NCBI RefSeq assembly: GCF_927798175.1
Contig: NZ_CAKMMP010000001.1
Coordinates: 434,001-498,000, forward strand
Origin: Paenibacillus sp. JJ-223
GTDB lineage: Bacteria; Bacillota; Bacilli; Paenibacillales; Paenibacillaceae
Length of the DNA stretch: 64,000 bases
Direction: 5' to 3'
Shown here: positions 45,353 through 54,222 of the stretch, piece after piece
Numbering within the stretch: the first letter of the stretch is position 1
Layout of the letters: each line of letters starts with the position of its first letter
The notes under the pieces: generated by a model
Told to the model about the DNA's origin: nothing
Databases searched by the model: none
Seen by the model: the letters and a program-made list of their open reading frames with translations, nothing else
Made by a program: the position numbers and the translations under genes

Positions 45353-46378
45353 ATGGCGTTCAAAAAGAAAAAATTTACAGCGGTAATAAGCATCATGATT
45401 TTAGCAGCAGTTGTCGCTTTCGGGCTTTATTATTCCTTATCCATATACAGAGGGTTAGAGGGGTTGAAAAAAACGTCGGAGGATTCTCCCTTTGCCCAAG
45501 TGATGGCGAGCGAGGAGAACGTCGCAGAACCTCCAAAATGGGCTGGCGAGGAACCTGTTAATATTTTGCTGATGGGCGTAGATGCACGCGGCAACAAGAA
45601 AAACGGGATTCCGAGATCTGACAGCATGATGGTTGTTTCCCTCGACCCTGTTAAAAAACGTATTCATGTGTTTTCCATTCTTCGGGATACCTATACTGAT
45701 ATTCCGGAGCATGGGAAGAACCGCATTAACACAGCGGTCACCCATGGACCTAAAACGGCAATGCGCGCCGTAAGCGAGCTGCTTGGTATACCGGTCCAAT
45801 TTTACGTATACACAGACTTCCAAGGCTTTATCAAACTCGTGGATGCAGTCGGTGGCGTCGATTTCTATGTGGAGAAGGATATGACTTATGAAAGTAAAGC
45901 TGATCATCATGAGTACGATATCAACCTGAAGGAAGGGGAGCAGCATCTTGACGGGAAGACAGCACTTCAATATGTTCGTTTCCGCCATGATGCCCTATCG
46001 GATTATTCCCGAACGAAGCGGCAGCGCGATTTTGCCAATGCCATCGTCGAAAAAATGAAAAGCACAACATCCATCATGAAGCTTCCATCGATCCTCCAAG
46101 AAGTCAGTCCGTATATCGACACGAATTTGTCGGTAAATGATATGTGGCAGCTGGCATCGGTTGGTTACAAGAGCAAAATGGAGGCAAGTGAGCAAATCCC
46201 GCCGATGAAGCTGCTTAAAGAAACCTATGTCGGAAGAGCAGCTGTACTTGGCGTAACAAACGACAATGAACTGAAGGATTACGTTCGGAACATACTTGAA
46301 GCCGATGAGTTCGAGACTACAGAAACCGGTAATTCACCGCTTGATCATGAACGGGAGAGTGGGGAGGTTGGAGAATGA
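45353..46378 (+). CDS. LytR-CpsA-Psr (LCP) family protein
   Basis: This 341-residue membrane protein has an N-terminal anchor (VISIMILAAVVAFGLYYSL) and an LCP domain with VNILLMGVDARG, RSDSMMVVSLDP, FSILRDTYTDIP and LQYVRFRHDALSDYSRTKRQ, which include the conserved acidic and arginine residues that bind polyprenyl phosphate. LCP enzymes attach teichoic acids or other glycopolymers to peptidoglycan. ATG 45353 lies 9 bases after AAAGGAG. It follows the two acyl-transfer genes and overlaps a 48-codon gene by 4 bases. Confidence 0.93.
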   Translation: MAFKKKKFTAVISIMILAAVVAFGLYYSLSIYRGLEGLKKTSEDSPFAQVMASEENVAEPPKWAGEEPVNILLMGVDARGNKKNGIPRSDSMMVVSLDPVKKRIHVFSILRDTYTDIPEHGKNRINTAVTHGPKTAMRAVSELLGIPVQFYVYTDFQGFIKLVDAVGGVDFYVEKDMTYESKADHHEYDINLKEGEQHLDGKTALQYVRFRHDALSDYSRTKRQRDFANAIVEKMKSTTSIMKLPSILQEVSPYIDTNLSVNDMWQLASVGYKSKMEASEQIPPMKLLKETYVGRAAVLGVTNDNELKDYVRNILEADEFETTETGNSPLDHERESGEVGE

Positions 46379-46521
46379 AAAAGAGAAAATCCATCTTCAA
46401 TGCGCTTTCGGCGGAGAGTCAGGTACAGGGAACAACGGCAGAGCTTCATGATCTGGACCGTGTTGAATCCTGGGCAGGAGACGAAATCCGTGAATCGGCA
46501 GCCGCTGAGGGAGGGACATGA
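46375..46521 (+). CDS. 48-residue protein coupled to the LCP gene
   Basis: An ATG overlapping the LCP stop (ATGA) opens a 48-codon frame, with GGGGAGG as ribosome site at a suitable distance. The product starts MKKRKSIFNALSAESQ and is basic at the start, then acidic, without membrane segments. I do not recognise it. The coupling and ribosome site argue that it is translated. Confidence 0.5.
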   Translation: MKKRKSIFNALSAESQVQGTTAELHDLDRVESWAGDEIRESAAAEGGT

Positions 46522-46645
46522 CATTACGTCAATTAAGCTAAACTAGTTGATATCATGGGAAATTTGAGCGGCGTTATTCAGTTTATAATATAATGGCAAT
46601 AAGTGGGTTGAAAGCGAGTTTATTTGTTAAAGGAGATGTTGAACG

Positions 46646-47809
46646 ATGTGCAGCCATGTTGTAGAACGTGATTTTAGTTGTAAAAGGGACAGGTTAACGA
46701 TTCGCGGTACAGAATTTCTACCGAAGGGAAATAGCCTTCCAGCCGTTATTGTTAGTCATGGATTTGGTGGGAATTCCAACGATTTAGGTGAATGCTGCAG
46801 AACTTTTGCATCATGGGGTTACGCATCCTATAGTTTTGATTTTTGTGGAGGTTCTGCTCATGGAGAAGGAAGAAGTGACGGGGCATCAACAGATATGACG
46901 GTGCTGACTGAATGTGAGGATTTAATGGCGGTGATGGATTATGTTAAAGGATTACCTTACATTGATCAGAATCGTCTGACGTTAATCGGCTTCAGTCAGG
47001 GAGGGTTTGTATCAGCATTGACAGCAGCTCAGCGCGCACATGAAGTAGAATCGTTAATTCTGCTTTATCCAGCATTTTGTATCCCCGATGATGCTCGTAA
47101 AGGTGCTTTAGCCAGCTCTTCATATGATGTCGAACATGTTCCGGAAGTTATTGATTGCGGGAGGATGTCCATTAGCAAGAGCTTCCATGAAACAGTGGTT
47201 AATATGAATCCGTTCGAAGAGATCATTCCGTATAACGGACCGGTGCTGCTTATCCATGGTACTGCGGATGAAATCGTACATTATAGTTATTCTATTAAAG
47301 CCCAAGAATCGTATGCGCCAGGTCAATGTCACTTGCAACTGGTCAGAGGAGCCGGACATCAATTTACGGAGAAACAAACAAGCAGTTCGATGATATCCAT
47401 TCAGCAATTTTTACTGGGCAGGAAAGAAGTTTTGACAATCGATGTTCAGATTACGGGCAGCGAGGTACGTATGGAAGAAGGTGCTGGAAGACAAACTGCA
47501 GTTTATTTCACAGGAGAAAGCGAGAGTCCGTACTTCAAAGGTTTAATTTTACCAGGAGCAGTAGATATTCAGGATCACTTGGAAGATAAATTAGTCCATG
47601 TTCGAGCGGTGTATACCTTGGAGGGTACAGATTATCATGGCGAATCATGTCAACTGCACATTGTTAACCAGTCTGTAAATGGGGCTTTAAAGCCAACAGT
47701 AAATACAGATAGCAGAGCTCTTTCTTTTCTTAATCATGCGGATTTGACCGCTTCTCTTGAGGGATTTCAAGATGGGCTAACCGTGCGTATTTTCTCCAAT
47801 GTGGAGTGA
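46646..47809 (+). CDS. Alpha/beta hydrolase fused to a DUF3237-like domain
   Basis: This 387-residue protein starts with a serine hydrolase domain (residues about 1-260) of the feruloyl-esterase/dipeptidyl-peptidase-like type: VIVSHGFGGNSND, nucleophile elbow LIGFSQGGFVSAL, acidic LIHGTADEIV and RGAGHQFTEK. Residues about 265-385 form a second domain (EEGAGRQTAVYFTGESESPY, then LILPGAVDIQ) that resembles DUF3237 beta-barrel proteins. I have not knowingly met this fusion before. No signal peptide is present. AAAGGAG precedes the ATG. The natural ester is unknown. Confidence 0.75.
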   Translation: MCSHVVERDFSCKRDRLTIRGTEFLPKGNSLPAVIVSHGFGGNSNDLGECCRTFASWGYASYSFDFCGGSAHGEGRSDGASTDMTVLTECEDLMAVMDYVKGLPYIDQNRLTLIGFSQGGFVSALTAAQRAHEVESLILLYPAFCIPDDARKGALASSSYDVEHVPEVIDCGRMSISKSFHETVVNMNPFEEIIPYNGPVLLIHGTADEIVHYSYSIKAQESYAPGQCHLQLVRGAGHQFTEKQTSSSMISIQQFLLGRKEVLTIDVQITGSEVRMEEGAGRQTAVYFTGESESPYFKGLILPGAVDIQDHLEDKLVHVRAVYTLEGTDYHGESCQLHIVNQSVNGALKPTVNTDSRALSFLNHADLTASLEGFQDGLTVRIFSNVE

Positions 47810-47874
47810 ATCAATGTAACGTATTTTGTTGAATGAAGGGAGTCTCTTAAAGTTCTTTTCAACTTGAGAGGAAG

Positions 47875-47956
47875 TGTCGGGGGACAAGAACATATGCCCA
47901 TTGAAAGTCGCTATTTTAGCGGCTTTTTTATTTTATCGGTACAAGTTCTCGTCCCG
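47875..47956. repeat. 82-bp stem-loop repeat, tandem copy 1
   Basis: Outer arms (GGGACAAGAAC and GTTCTCGTCCC) flank an inner terminator-like hairpin AAAGTCGCTATTTTAGCGGC followed by six T. It lies 65 bases after the hydrolase-DUF3237 gene and may terminate it. Confidence 0.7.
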
Positions 47957-48002
47957 AAAGTCGCTATCTTGTGATATGATGATTTAAGGTTTTTTGTTGT
48001 AA

Positions 48003-48084
48003 TGTCGAGGGACAAGTACATTGTCCCATTGAAAGTCGCTATTTTAGCGGCTTTTTTGTTTTATCGGTACAAGTTCTTGTCCCG
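48003..48084. repeat. 82-bp stem-loop repeat, tandem copy 2
   Basis: Same length and same inner hairpin as 47875-47956 with about seven differences. GGGACAA can pair either with the nearby TTGTCCC (48020s) or with the distal CTTGTCCC (about 48076-48083), so two folds compete. A -10-like TATGAT at about 47975 lies between the copies. Confidence 0.7.
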
Positions 48085-48162
48085 AGCCAAGAAAAGGAAG
48101 TTACATATATTCATTATCGTTGCTTATTTCTGATCTTACCTATATTTCTCTGTATTTCTCTG

Positions 48163-48234
48163 TGAACCTAGAACATATCTTGTTCTAGGTTATTCAATGA
48201 GTATCCCACCCGTGGGTGGGCTGCTCATTGAAGA
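48163..48234 (-). terminator. Two stem-loops downstream of the DUF418-type gene
   Basis: AACCTAGAACA/TGTTCTAGGTT (48166-48191) and an AATGAG...CTCATT stem with inner CCCACCC/GGGTGGG (48195-48229) lie just after the minus-strand gene. They lack long T-runs, so termination is likely but not certain. Confidence 0.5.
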
Positions 48235-48257
48235 TGTATAATTGCGGATTAGATTTT

Positions 48258-49463
48258 TCATTTGGATGCTGGTGCTGGACCGATGGAACTGAATCTTTGG
48301 TCGAATCGTCGCATCATTAACTCGAGTGGACCAGTAGGCTTAAGAGCAATAATAGAGCCCACCACCAGTGTGATTACAACTACGATTAGATCACCAAGCG
48401 GAAATTCACCTAAACCATAATCGATTCCCAGGAGGGTCAACACCCAAACAACGATGAACTGAGCGGCGTACATCGTAAGGGCGACACGACCAACTGCTGC
48501 AAAAGGGCTTAAAATGACGCTTATTTTACTCGGGATCAGGAACGCAAGTCCTATGGCCAGAAATGCAATTCCGAGCCCGATTAACGTCTGGAACGTTGAC
48601 GCGGTATGCGGTGCTGTCTGGAGAAGCATGTGCCAGAGCGGTGGATTTACATTAAAAGGCCAAATGGCATATTCGTCAACTGGAACGAAATTCGTACCTT
48701 GAACACGAACGATCCACGATTCAAAAGATGTTCTTAGATCAGGAAGGACATAAGCTTCCAGCATCTTACCAATGACAAGCATGACGAAACCGCTTATGGC
48801 AAGCGAGACTGCAATTCGCTTATTGGTTAGATTGAATCGCGCAATCGCCATTCCTGCTACAAAAGCAGGAGAAAGTGCGAGAGCAGACATCGGCCCCCCG
48901 GCAATATCTTGAAGCAGATCTGCTCCATTGAAGTAACTCAACCCCAGAAGCATAAGTGGCGGTGCCAACACCAGTAAACCTAAAGCAGTGTAAACCAATA
49001 CACGAGTTGAGCGGTGAATGAGCACTAATCCAAGCACGAACATGGCAGCGTAAGCAGGCAGGATGATGCCGTATGGGGTATTCAGCAGGATTAGGAGGTA
49101 GCCGATCACATCCACAAATACAGCCCGCGCTAGCATTCTTGACCGAAAAACGGTTGCATCCGTTCCGCGCTCCTTCATCCGCTGAGCCATAAGCGAATAC
49201 GAAATACCTCCGCAAAGAACAAATAATAGCGTCGTATTGCCTGCAACGATAGCATTTCTTTCATTCAAAGCAAAGTGCTGTAAAAACATGCCGATCACGG
49301 CTAGACCCCTTACAGCATCTAGAGCCATAAGTCGTCCGGACCCACGTGGGTTACCTCGCTTATGCGACAAATCCGCGTTATTTTGCTGAGAATTGGGGGC
49401 ACCAGGGTCAACTTCCACGCCTTGATGCCTTATCTCATTCGGTGACAAAAAGTTTAATGACAA
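48258..49463 (-). CDS. DUF418/DUF1624-type membrane acyltransferase-like protein
   Basis: This 401-residue protein has a hydrophilic N-terminus of about 40 residues and ten or so membrane segments. ALDAVRGLAVIGMFLQHFAL and LFVLCGGISYSLMAQR resemble the heparan-acetyltransferase-like DUF1624 start, and the end (VGRVALTMYAAQFIVVWVLT) matches the DUF418 part. Members probably transfer acyl groups to surface polymers. The TTG at 49463 lies 8 bases after AGGAGG. Its promoter carries the same four-repeat block as the OatA-like gene, so the two are probably co-regulated. Confidence 0.8.
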   Translation of the reverse strand: MSLNFLSPNEIRHQGVEVDPGAPNSQQNNADLSHKRGNPRGSGRLMALDAVRGLAVIGMFLQHFALNERNAIVAGNTTLLFVLCGGISYSLMAQRMKERGTDATVFRSRMLARAVFVDVIGYLLILLNTPYGIILPAYAAMFVLGLVLIHRSTRVLVYTALGLLVLAPPLMLLGLSYFNGADLLQDIAGGPMSALALSPAFVAGMAIARFNLTNKRIAVSLAISGFVMLVIGKMLEAYVLPDLRTSFESWIVRVQGTNFVPVDEYAIWPFNVNPPLWHMLLQTAPHTASTFQTLIGLGIAFLAIGLAFLIPSKISVILSPFAAVGRVALTMYAAQFIVVWVLTLLGIDYGLGEFPLGDLIVVVITLVVGSIIALKPTGPLELMMRRFDQRFSSIGPAPASK

Positions 49464-49531
49464 TTCATATTCCTCCTAGTCTGTTTCTATTACTTGTTAG
49501 CTTGTGCTTCCTTTACAGCACTCACTAATTC

Positions 49532-49588
49532 AATATAGAAGGGACTTGTCGCCAAAGTTTGATCAACTTGTAAACAAAATGTCACAGA
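49532..49588 (-). promoter_or_regulatory. Four 11-bp repeats plus -10 before the DUF418-type gene (PhoP-like box B)
   Basis: On the minus strand, four 11-base units (49588 down to 49545) carry GTGACA, TTTACA, ATCAAA and GCGACA, followed after 7 bases by TATATT (49537-49532). About 40 of 44 repeat bases match box A at 42653, while flanking sequence differs. Confidence 0.6.
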
Positions 49589-49744
49589 ACTTATTTATTT
49601 GCTTTCGTTTTTTTTGGATGGCGGCCGGAGACTAAAGTTTAACCGAGAAATGACCCAACCGAGAGCAATAAACGGTCTTCTAATGCGGCTATCTAATCGA
49701 AAAAGAAATCCTTTGTCTTCATTCAAGTTTGGTCATTCGATTCA

Positions 49745-49773
49745 TTGATGGCGGCAAACCCTAATGGTAAAAT
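49745..49773 (+). promoter_or_regulatory. Promoter giving a probable leaderless MalT-like transcript
   Basis: TTGATG (49745-49750), a 17-base spacer and TAAAAT (49768-49773) form a reasonable promoter. Initiation 7 bases after the -10 would fall on the A of ATG 49780, and no ribosome site exists upstream. Confidence 0.45.
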
Positions 49774-49779
49774 ATGCTT

Positions 49780-51912
49780 ATGTCTAAGCGTAACCTTTCC
49801 ACTAAATTTAATATACCGCCTTTTCGGCAAAATACAGTTCTCCGTCAACGCTTGATAGAAAGGCTTCAATGTGAATTACATCGTAAATTGACCTTGATCT
49901 CCGCGCCCGCTGGCTATGGCAAAACGACATTGATTGGCGAATGGATTCCCCAATGCGGGCGGCTTGTTGCATGGCTATCACTTGAGGAAGGGGATAATGA
50001 GCTTACGCGGTTTTTAACCTGTGTTATTTCATCGCTGCAAACGATTGCCGAGAAGATCGGGGAAGGCGTGCTTGAAATGCTTCAATCTCCAGCACCGCCT
50101 CCGATGGAGTCCATTATAGAGGTGCTCCTAAAGGAAGCTGCTGTCATATCACCTTTCATTCTTGTCCTTGATGATTATCACGCAGCGAAATCGAAGCCGA
50201 TAGACGAGGCGATTTCCTTTCTCCTCGATCATCTGCCTTCGCATATCCATCTGGTCATGATCACACGCGAGGATCCGTTTATTCCATTGGCCCGGTTACG
50301 AGCTCAAGACCAGTTAACAGAGCTGCGTGAAGCAGATCTGAAATTTACGCGTCCCGAAGTTGAAGGGTTTCTTAACGAAGTCATGCGACTAAACCTACCT
50401 GAGAATATCATCGATGAGCTGGCATCACGAACGGAAGGATGGATTGTCGGTTTGCAGTTGGCCGCCCTTTCTATTCAAGGCGATCGTGGTACAGACCGGT
50501 TTATTCAGTCTATTGCTGGCAGCCATCATTTTGTGCTGGATTATTTGGTAGAAGAGGTTCTGGAGCGGCAACCGGAGGCTGTTCAGACCTTTTTGTTACG
50601 CACCTCGATTCTCGACCGCCTGTGCGGTTCTCTTTGCGATGCTATTCTGCTCGATCCGGAAATATCAGGGAAGCAACGGTTGCTGGATCTTGAGCGCCAA
50701 AACCTGTTCGTTATTCCTTTGGACCATGAACGAAGATGGTATCGCTACCATCACTTGTTCGCCGAGTCATTGCAAAGACGGTTAGAGGATCATCTCAACG
50801 GTTCCAATGTTGCAGAACTACACCAACGGGCAAGCGTTTGGTATGAAAATCACGGCCTTGAAATCGAAGCATTTCGCCATGCCGTTGAAACAGCTGATGT
50901 TGAACGCTCCGCGCTTCTTTTGGAAGGCCATGGGATGCCTTTGCATCTTCGCGGGGCAGCAGGCATTTCGCTGAAATGGTTGGAGTCGCTGCCTGCTGCA
51001 GAATTGGACGCCAGACCGGCGTTGTGGGTGATGTACGGTTCAGCTTTGCTAATCACAGGTAAGCCGACGCACGTTGAACCCAAACTGCGAGCGGCAGAGG
51101 CAGCGCTCGAAGGCGCCCGACAGGACGTTCGCGTCAGAGACTTGATCGGGCTGATTGCGGCAACCCGGGCTGCAGTGGGTTCGTTAATGATGGCCGTGAA
51201 TCCTAACGGGACCCATCAAAAATTACAGACAGCTGAAAAATTCATGCAAATGACGGAGCATGACGACAAAAGCGATGACCTCATCGAGCTTATTGCTCCG
51301 GGCAAGAATGTTTTGAGGAGTGCAGCCTATGAGATCGATCAAGTTATTAACCAATCCAGGCTCGCGTTAGCGTATCTCCGCCAGGATAATCTTCCTGTTC
51401 GGACGGCGGCGGCATGGATGCTGGGCATCTCAAGCCAACGGCGGGGAGACTATGCGGGAGCTCAAAAAGCCTACAATGAAGTTATTTCTTACAGTCACGT
51501 GATGGGACATAAACTGATGGCCATTATGTCTCTTATCGGACTGGGTCAATTACATGAAGCAGACAATGGACCCAACCTGGCGGGAGAATGCTACGAAGAG
51601 GCTATCAAGCTGGCCGGCGATCTTCCGCTTCCGGCTCTTCGCGAAGCACAAGCTGGCCTGGAGCGTGTCAGGACGATCCTTCAATCAACGAAGAATTGCG
51701 ATTTGGTTGAGCCGCTCAGCCAGCGTGAACTCGATGTGCTAGCGCTTGTTGCCAAGGGACTTTCCAACCGGGACATCGGCGCAAAACTCTCCTTGGCTGT
51801 GGACACGGTAAAAGGGCATAATCGCAGAATTTTCGAGAAACTTCAAGTTCGGAGGCGCACTGAAGCGGTTGCACGTGCTCATGAGCTGAATTTACTCCCC
51901 AAAGAACGATAA
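49780..51912 (+). CDS. LuxR/MalT-type ATP-dependent transcriptional activator
   Basis: This 710-residue STAND-family regulator has an N-terminal NTPase with Walker A SAPAGYGKTTLIGEW near residue 40 and an FILVLDDYH Walker B, a helical repeat region (about 380-640), and a C-terminal LuxR HTH (LSQRELDVLALVAKGLSNRD, then LAVDTVKGHNRRI). Like MalT it should be switched on by a small ligand. An ATG two codons earlier (49774) is possible. It is divergent from the DUF418-type gene and followed by a DUF4386 gene, which may be its target. Confidence 0.92.
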   Translation: MSKRNLSTKFNIPPFRQNTVLRQRLIERLQCELHRKLTLISAPAGYGKTTLIGEWIPQCGRLVAWLSLEEGDNELTRFLTCVISSLQTIAEKIGEGVLEMLQSPAPPPMESIIEVLLKEAAVISPFILVLDDYHAAKSKPIDEAISFLLDHLPSHIHLVMITREDPFIPLARLRAQDQLTELREADLKFTRPEVEGFLNEVMRLNLPENIIDELASRTEGWIVGLQLAALSIQGDRGTDRFIQSIAGSHHFVLDYLVEEVLERQPEAVQTFLLRTSILDRLCGSLCDAILLDPEISGKQRLLDLERQNLFVIPLDHERRWYRYHHLFAESLQRRLEDHLNGSNVAELHQRASVWYENHGLEIEAFRHAVETADVERSALLLEGHGMPLHLRGAAGISLKWLESLPAAELDARPALWVMYGSALLITGKPTHVEPKLRAAEAALEGARQDVRVRDLIGLIAATRAAVGSLMMAVNPNGTHQKLQTAEKFMQMTEHDDKSDDLIELIAPGKNVLRSAAYEIDQVINQSRLALAYLRQDNLPVRTAAAWMLGISSQRRGDYAGAQKAYNEVISYSHVMGHKLMAIMSLIGLGQLHEADNGPNLAGECYEEAIKLAGDLPLPALREAQAGLERVRTILQSTKNCDLVEPLSQRELDVLALVAKGLSNRDIGAKLSLAVDTVKGHNRRIFEKLQVRRRTEAVARAHELNLLPKER

Positions 51913-51990
51913 AAAACCACACTAAAGTGTCTATTGATCCCCAAGCCCCTAAGCTATGATTTCTATAACATGAGCGAAGGGGAGATAAGC

Positions 51991-52650
51991 ATGAGCAAAT
52001 GGAATGTAAAGGTAGCAGGGTCACTCTTTCTGTTGTCGACGGTTGCGTATCTGTTAGGGAGCGGGTTGCTGAACCCCGTTCTTCAGCAGCCCGAACAACT
52101 GGCAGCTTTAAATTTGGACCGAACCAACGTAATCTTAGGATTGTTTTTGGAGTTAATCAACGCGATAGCGGTTGTGGGAATTGCCATGCTGCTGTACCCT
52201 GTATTAAAAAAACAGAACGAAGCGTTTACGCTAGGGTACTTCGCTTCCAGGGTGATCGAGTCAGCGATTCTTATCCTTAGTTTAATCGTTCCGATACTGC
52301 TCCTCGCGTTGAGCGGTGATTACAGGGAGGCGGAATCAGGTGACGGATACTTTCAAGTACTGGCAAAGTTTGCGGCAGAATCTCACTTTATGCTCTTTGA
52401 ACTGGCTATGGTGGTACTGAGCCTAGGCAGTTTGTTATTCTGTTATGTGCTCTACCAGTCCAGGTTGGTACCGCGCTTATTGTCCATGATCGGATTTATC
52501 GGGTATGCCGGATTGCTAACATCCAGCTGCCTGGCGATCGCTGGTCTAGACCTCGGAACGATTCTTTATGTTCCAGGGGCAATATTTGAAATAGTTCTGC
52601 CGCTCTGGCTCATCGTGAAGGGATTCAATCAGCGCACAGCAAACTCCTGA
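51991..52650 (+). CDS. DUF4386 family membrane protein
   Basis: This 219-residue protein has six predicted membrane segments. LFLLSTVAYLLGSGLLNPVL at the start and ILGLFLELINAIAVVGIAML match the pattern of DUF4386, an uncharacterised integral membrane family. ATG 51991 follows GGGGAGAT. It lies 78 bases after the MalT-like regulator in the same direction, and such LuxR regulators often control the next gene. Function unknown. Confidence 0.8.
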   Translation: MSKWNVKVAGSLFLLSTVAYLLGSGLLNPVLQQPEQLAALNLDRTNVILGLFLELINAIAVVGIAMLLYPVLKKQNEAFTLGYFASRVIESAILILSLIVPILLLALSGDYREAESGDGYFQVLAKFAAESHFMLFELAMVVLSLGSLLFCYVLYQSRLVPRLLSMIGFIGYAGLLTSSCLAIAGLDLGTILYVPGAIFEIVLPLWLIVKGFNQRTANS

Positions 52651-52694
52651 TGATCGACACACGCCAGAACGGCAGCTCATTTATGCGAATAAAA

Positions 52695-54173
52695 CTACTG
52701 GGGTAAATCCCAACGACCGTTCTTTTTAATCTGAACGTAGACGTAATAATAACAAGCCAAATGCACGAAGTTGACAAGCGACCATACAGCAAGCCAAATG
52801 ATTGGAGACGACAGAGTAGTCCAGATGCCGAACCAAGGCAGCACGCGTCCTCCGCCGATCAACGTCATCAATGGGGACAGGGACAAGAGTATTAGGACCG
52901 GAATCAGCTTTCTAACCGTGATCAGAATCAATTTACTCATCGTTAGGCGTTTGTTCCTCCGATGGATGCGAAAATAGGCATATACGCCCCATGCGAGCGT
53001 TGCGATGATCAGCGCAATCATGATCATTTCCATGTTTCGACCGTTCACAAATGAGGTTTCAGGCTTTTCCCCTCTCATGATCTTCGCAATATCATGAATA
53101 AAAGCCGAGTAATTCACAAAAGCATTTATGCCCGAATTAAACATGATCGCAACGCCCATTTTCTCGTCCAAAAAAATCATTTCTTCCGACTTGTACGTCC
53201 AGAAGATGCCGCTATGGGAGATCATTTTGCCCCCGGATTCGTCTTGGTTTGCAAGCCAGCCCATGCCGTACGGACCGATGGCCCCGGCTGCGTGATATTG
53301 CTTCATTAGGGAAGGAGAAAGGAGCTGTCCGTGATATTGGGCAAGCATCCAGAGGGACATATCCTCTGCGGTTGAAATGATGCCGGCCGGGCCCTCAATG
53401 AACCAGAGCGGTTCCGATTGGCCTACGGCACGTCCCAAAATCAAGTAATGTCCTAACGGGATCGTTTCATTCTCATTGATTTGCTGCGTCGTGCTGACAC
53501 TGAAGGTATGGTTCATTCCTAGCGGTTCAAAAATATGGCGCTTCAGATAATCCGAAAAACGCTCCCCGCTTACGCTTTCCACGAGGTTCGCCAGCAGCAC
53601 GTAATTGGGATTATGATAGCTGTACGCGGTTCCGGGGCTATGGGCAAGTTGAACCTCCGTTAATAATCGATTCGCCTCATGCAGAGTTTGGAACTGCGCG
53701 TTCCTCGTCATATCCGGGTTTACTTTGTCATTGAGACCGCTGGTCTGATTCAATAAATGACGGACCGTAATGTCATGTACGCGGGGATCCAGTGGAGAAT
53801 GCTCGGGAAAATAAGAATCGTAAGCCGCATCCAGGTCAATTTGTCCATGGTCTGCCAGCTGCAGCACGGCCAACGCAGTAAAGGACTTGCTTAACGAAGC
53901 AATGGGGAAATGAGTGTCGTCCGTCACGCTTTGGCCGTCTGCGAATGTTCCGTAGCCTTTGGCGTAGTAGACCTCATCGTCCTTAACAATGGACAGTGAA
54001 GCAGCCTTGATGTGATTGGCCTTCATGCTCCGATTCATATATTCGTCGATGTCTTGCAGGATTTCCGACCTGTCCCGGGCTTCCGTGGCGGACATGGGGT
54101 TCGGCCACACGGAACATAACAACAATAAACAGCTGATTGCAACAAACATTCTTTTTTTCAGTTTTGGCATCAT
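52695..54173 (-). CDS. Beta-lactamase-family serine hydrolase with membrane tail
   Basis: This 492-residue protein has a signal segment (MFVAISCLLLLCSVWP), a beta-lactamase/PBP4-like domain (residues about 40-365) with the Ser-x-x-Lys motif in PIASLSKSFTAL and Tyr-x-Asn in AYSYHNPNYVLL, and three or four C-terminal membrane segments. It would act outside the membrane, perhaps as a peptidase or esterase on wall peptides; relatives of this class-C-like group vary widely. AGGAG precedes ATG 54173. It lies 49 bases after a two-component kinase gene in the same unit. Confidence 0.87.
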   Translation of the reverse strand: MMPKLKKRMFVAISCLLLLCSVWPNPMSATEARDRSEILQDIDEYMNRSMKANHIKAASLSIVKDDEVYYAKGYGTFADGQSVTDDTHFPIASLSKSFTALAVLQLADHGQIDLDAAYDSYFPEHSPLDPRVHDITVRHLLNQTSGLNDKVNPDMTRNAQFQTLHEANRLLTEVQLAHSPGTAYSYHNPNYVLLANLVESVSGERFSDYLKRHIFEPLGMNHTFSVSTTQQINENETIPLGHYLILGRAVGQSEPLWFIEGPAGIISTAEDMSLWMLAQYHGQLLSPSLMKQYHAAGAIGPYGMGWLANQDESGGKMISHSGIFWTYKSEEMIFLDEKMGVAIMFNSGINAFVNYSAFIHDIAKIMRGEKPETSFVNGRNMEMIMIALIIATLAWGVYAYFRIHRRNKRLTMSKLILITVRKLIPVLILLSLSPLMTLIGGGRVLPWFGIWTTLSSPIIWLAVWSLVNFVHLACYYYVYVQIKKNGRWDLPQ

Positions 54174-54222
54174 TAGCACTCCTAAAATTCAAGATAAGGA
54201 AATGCTATCAGCACTTTTTCAA

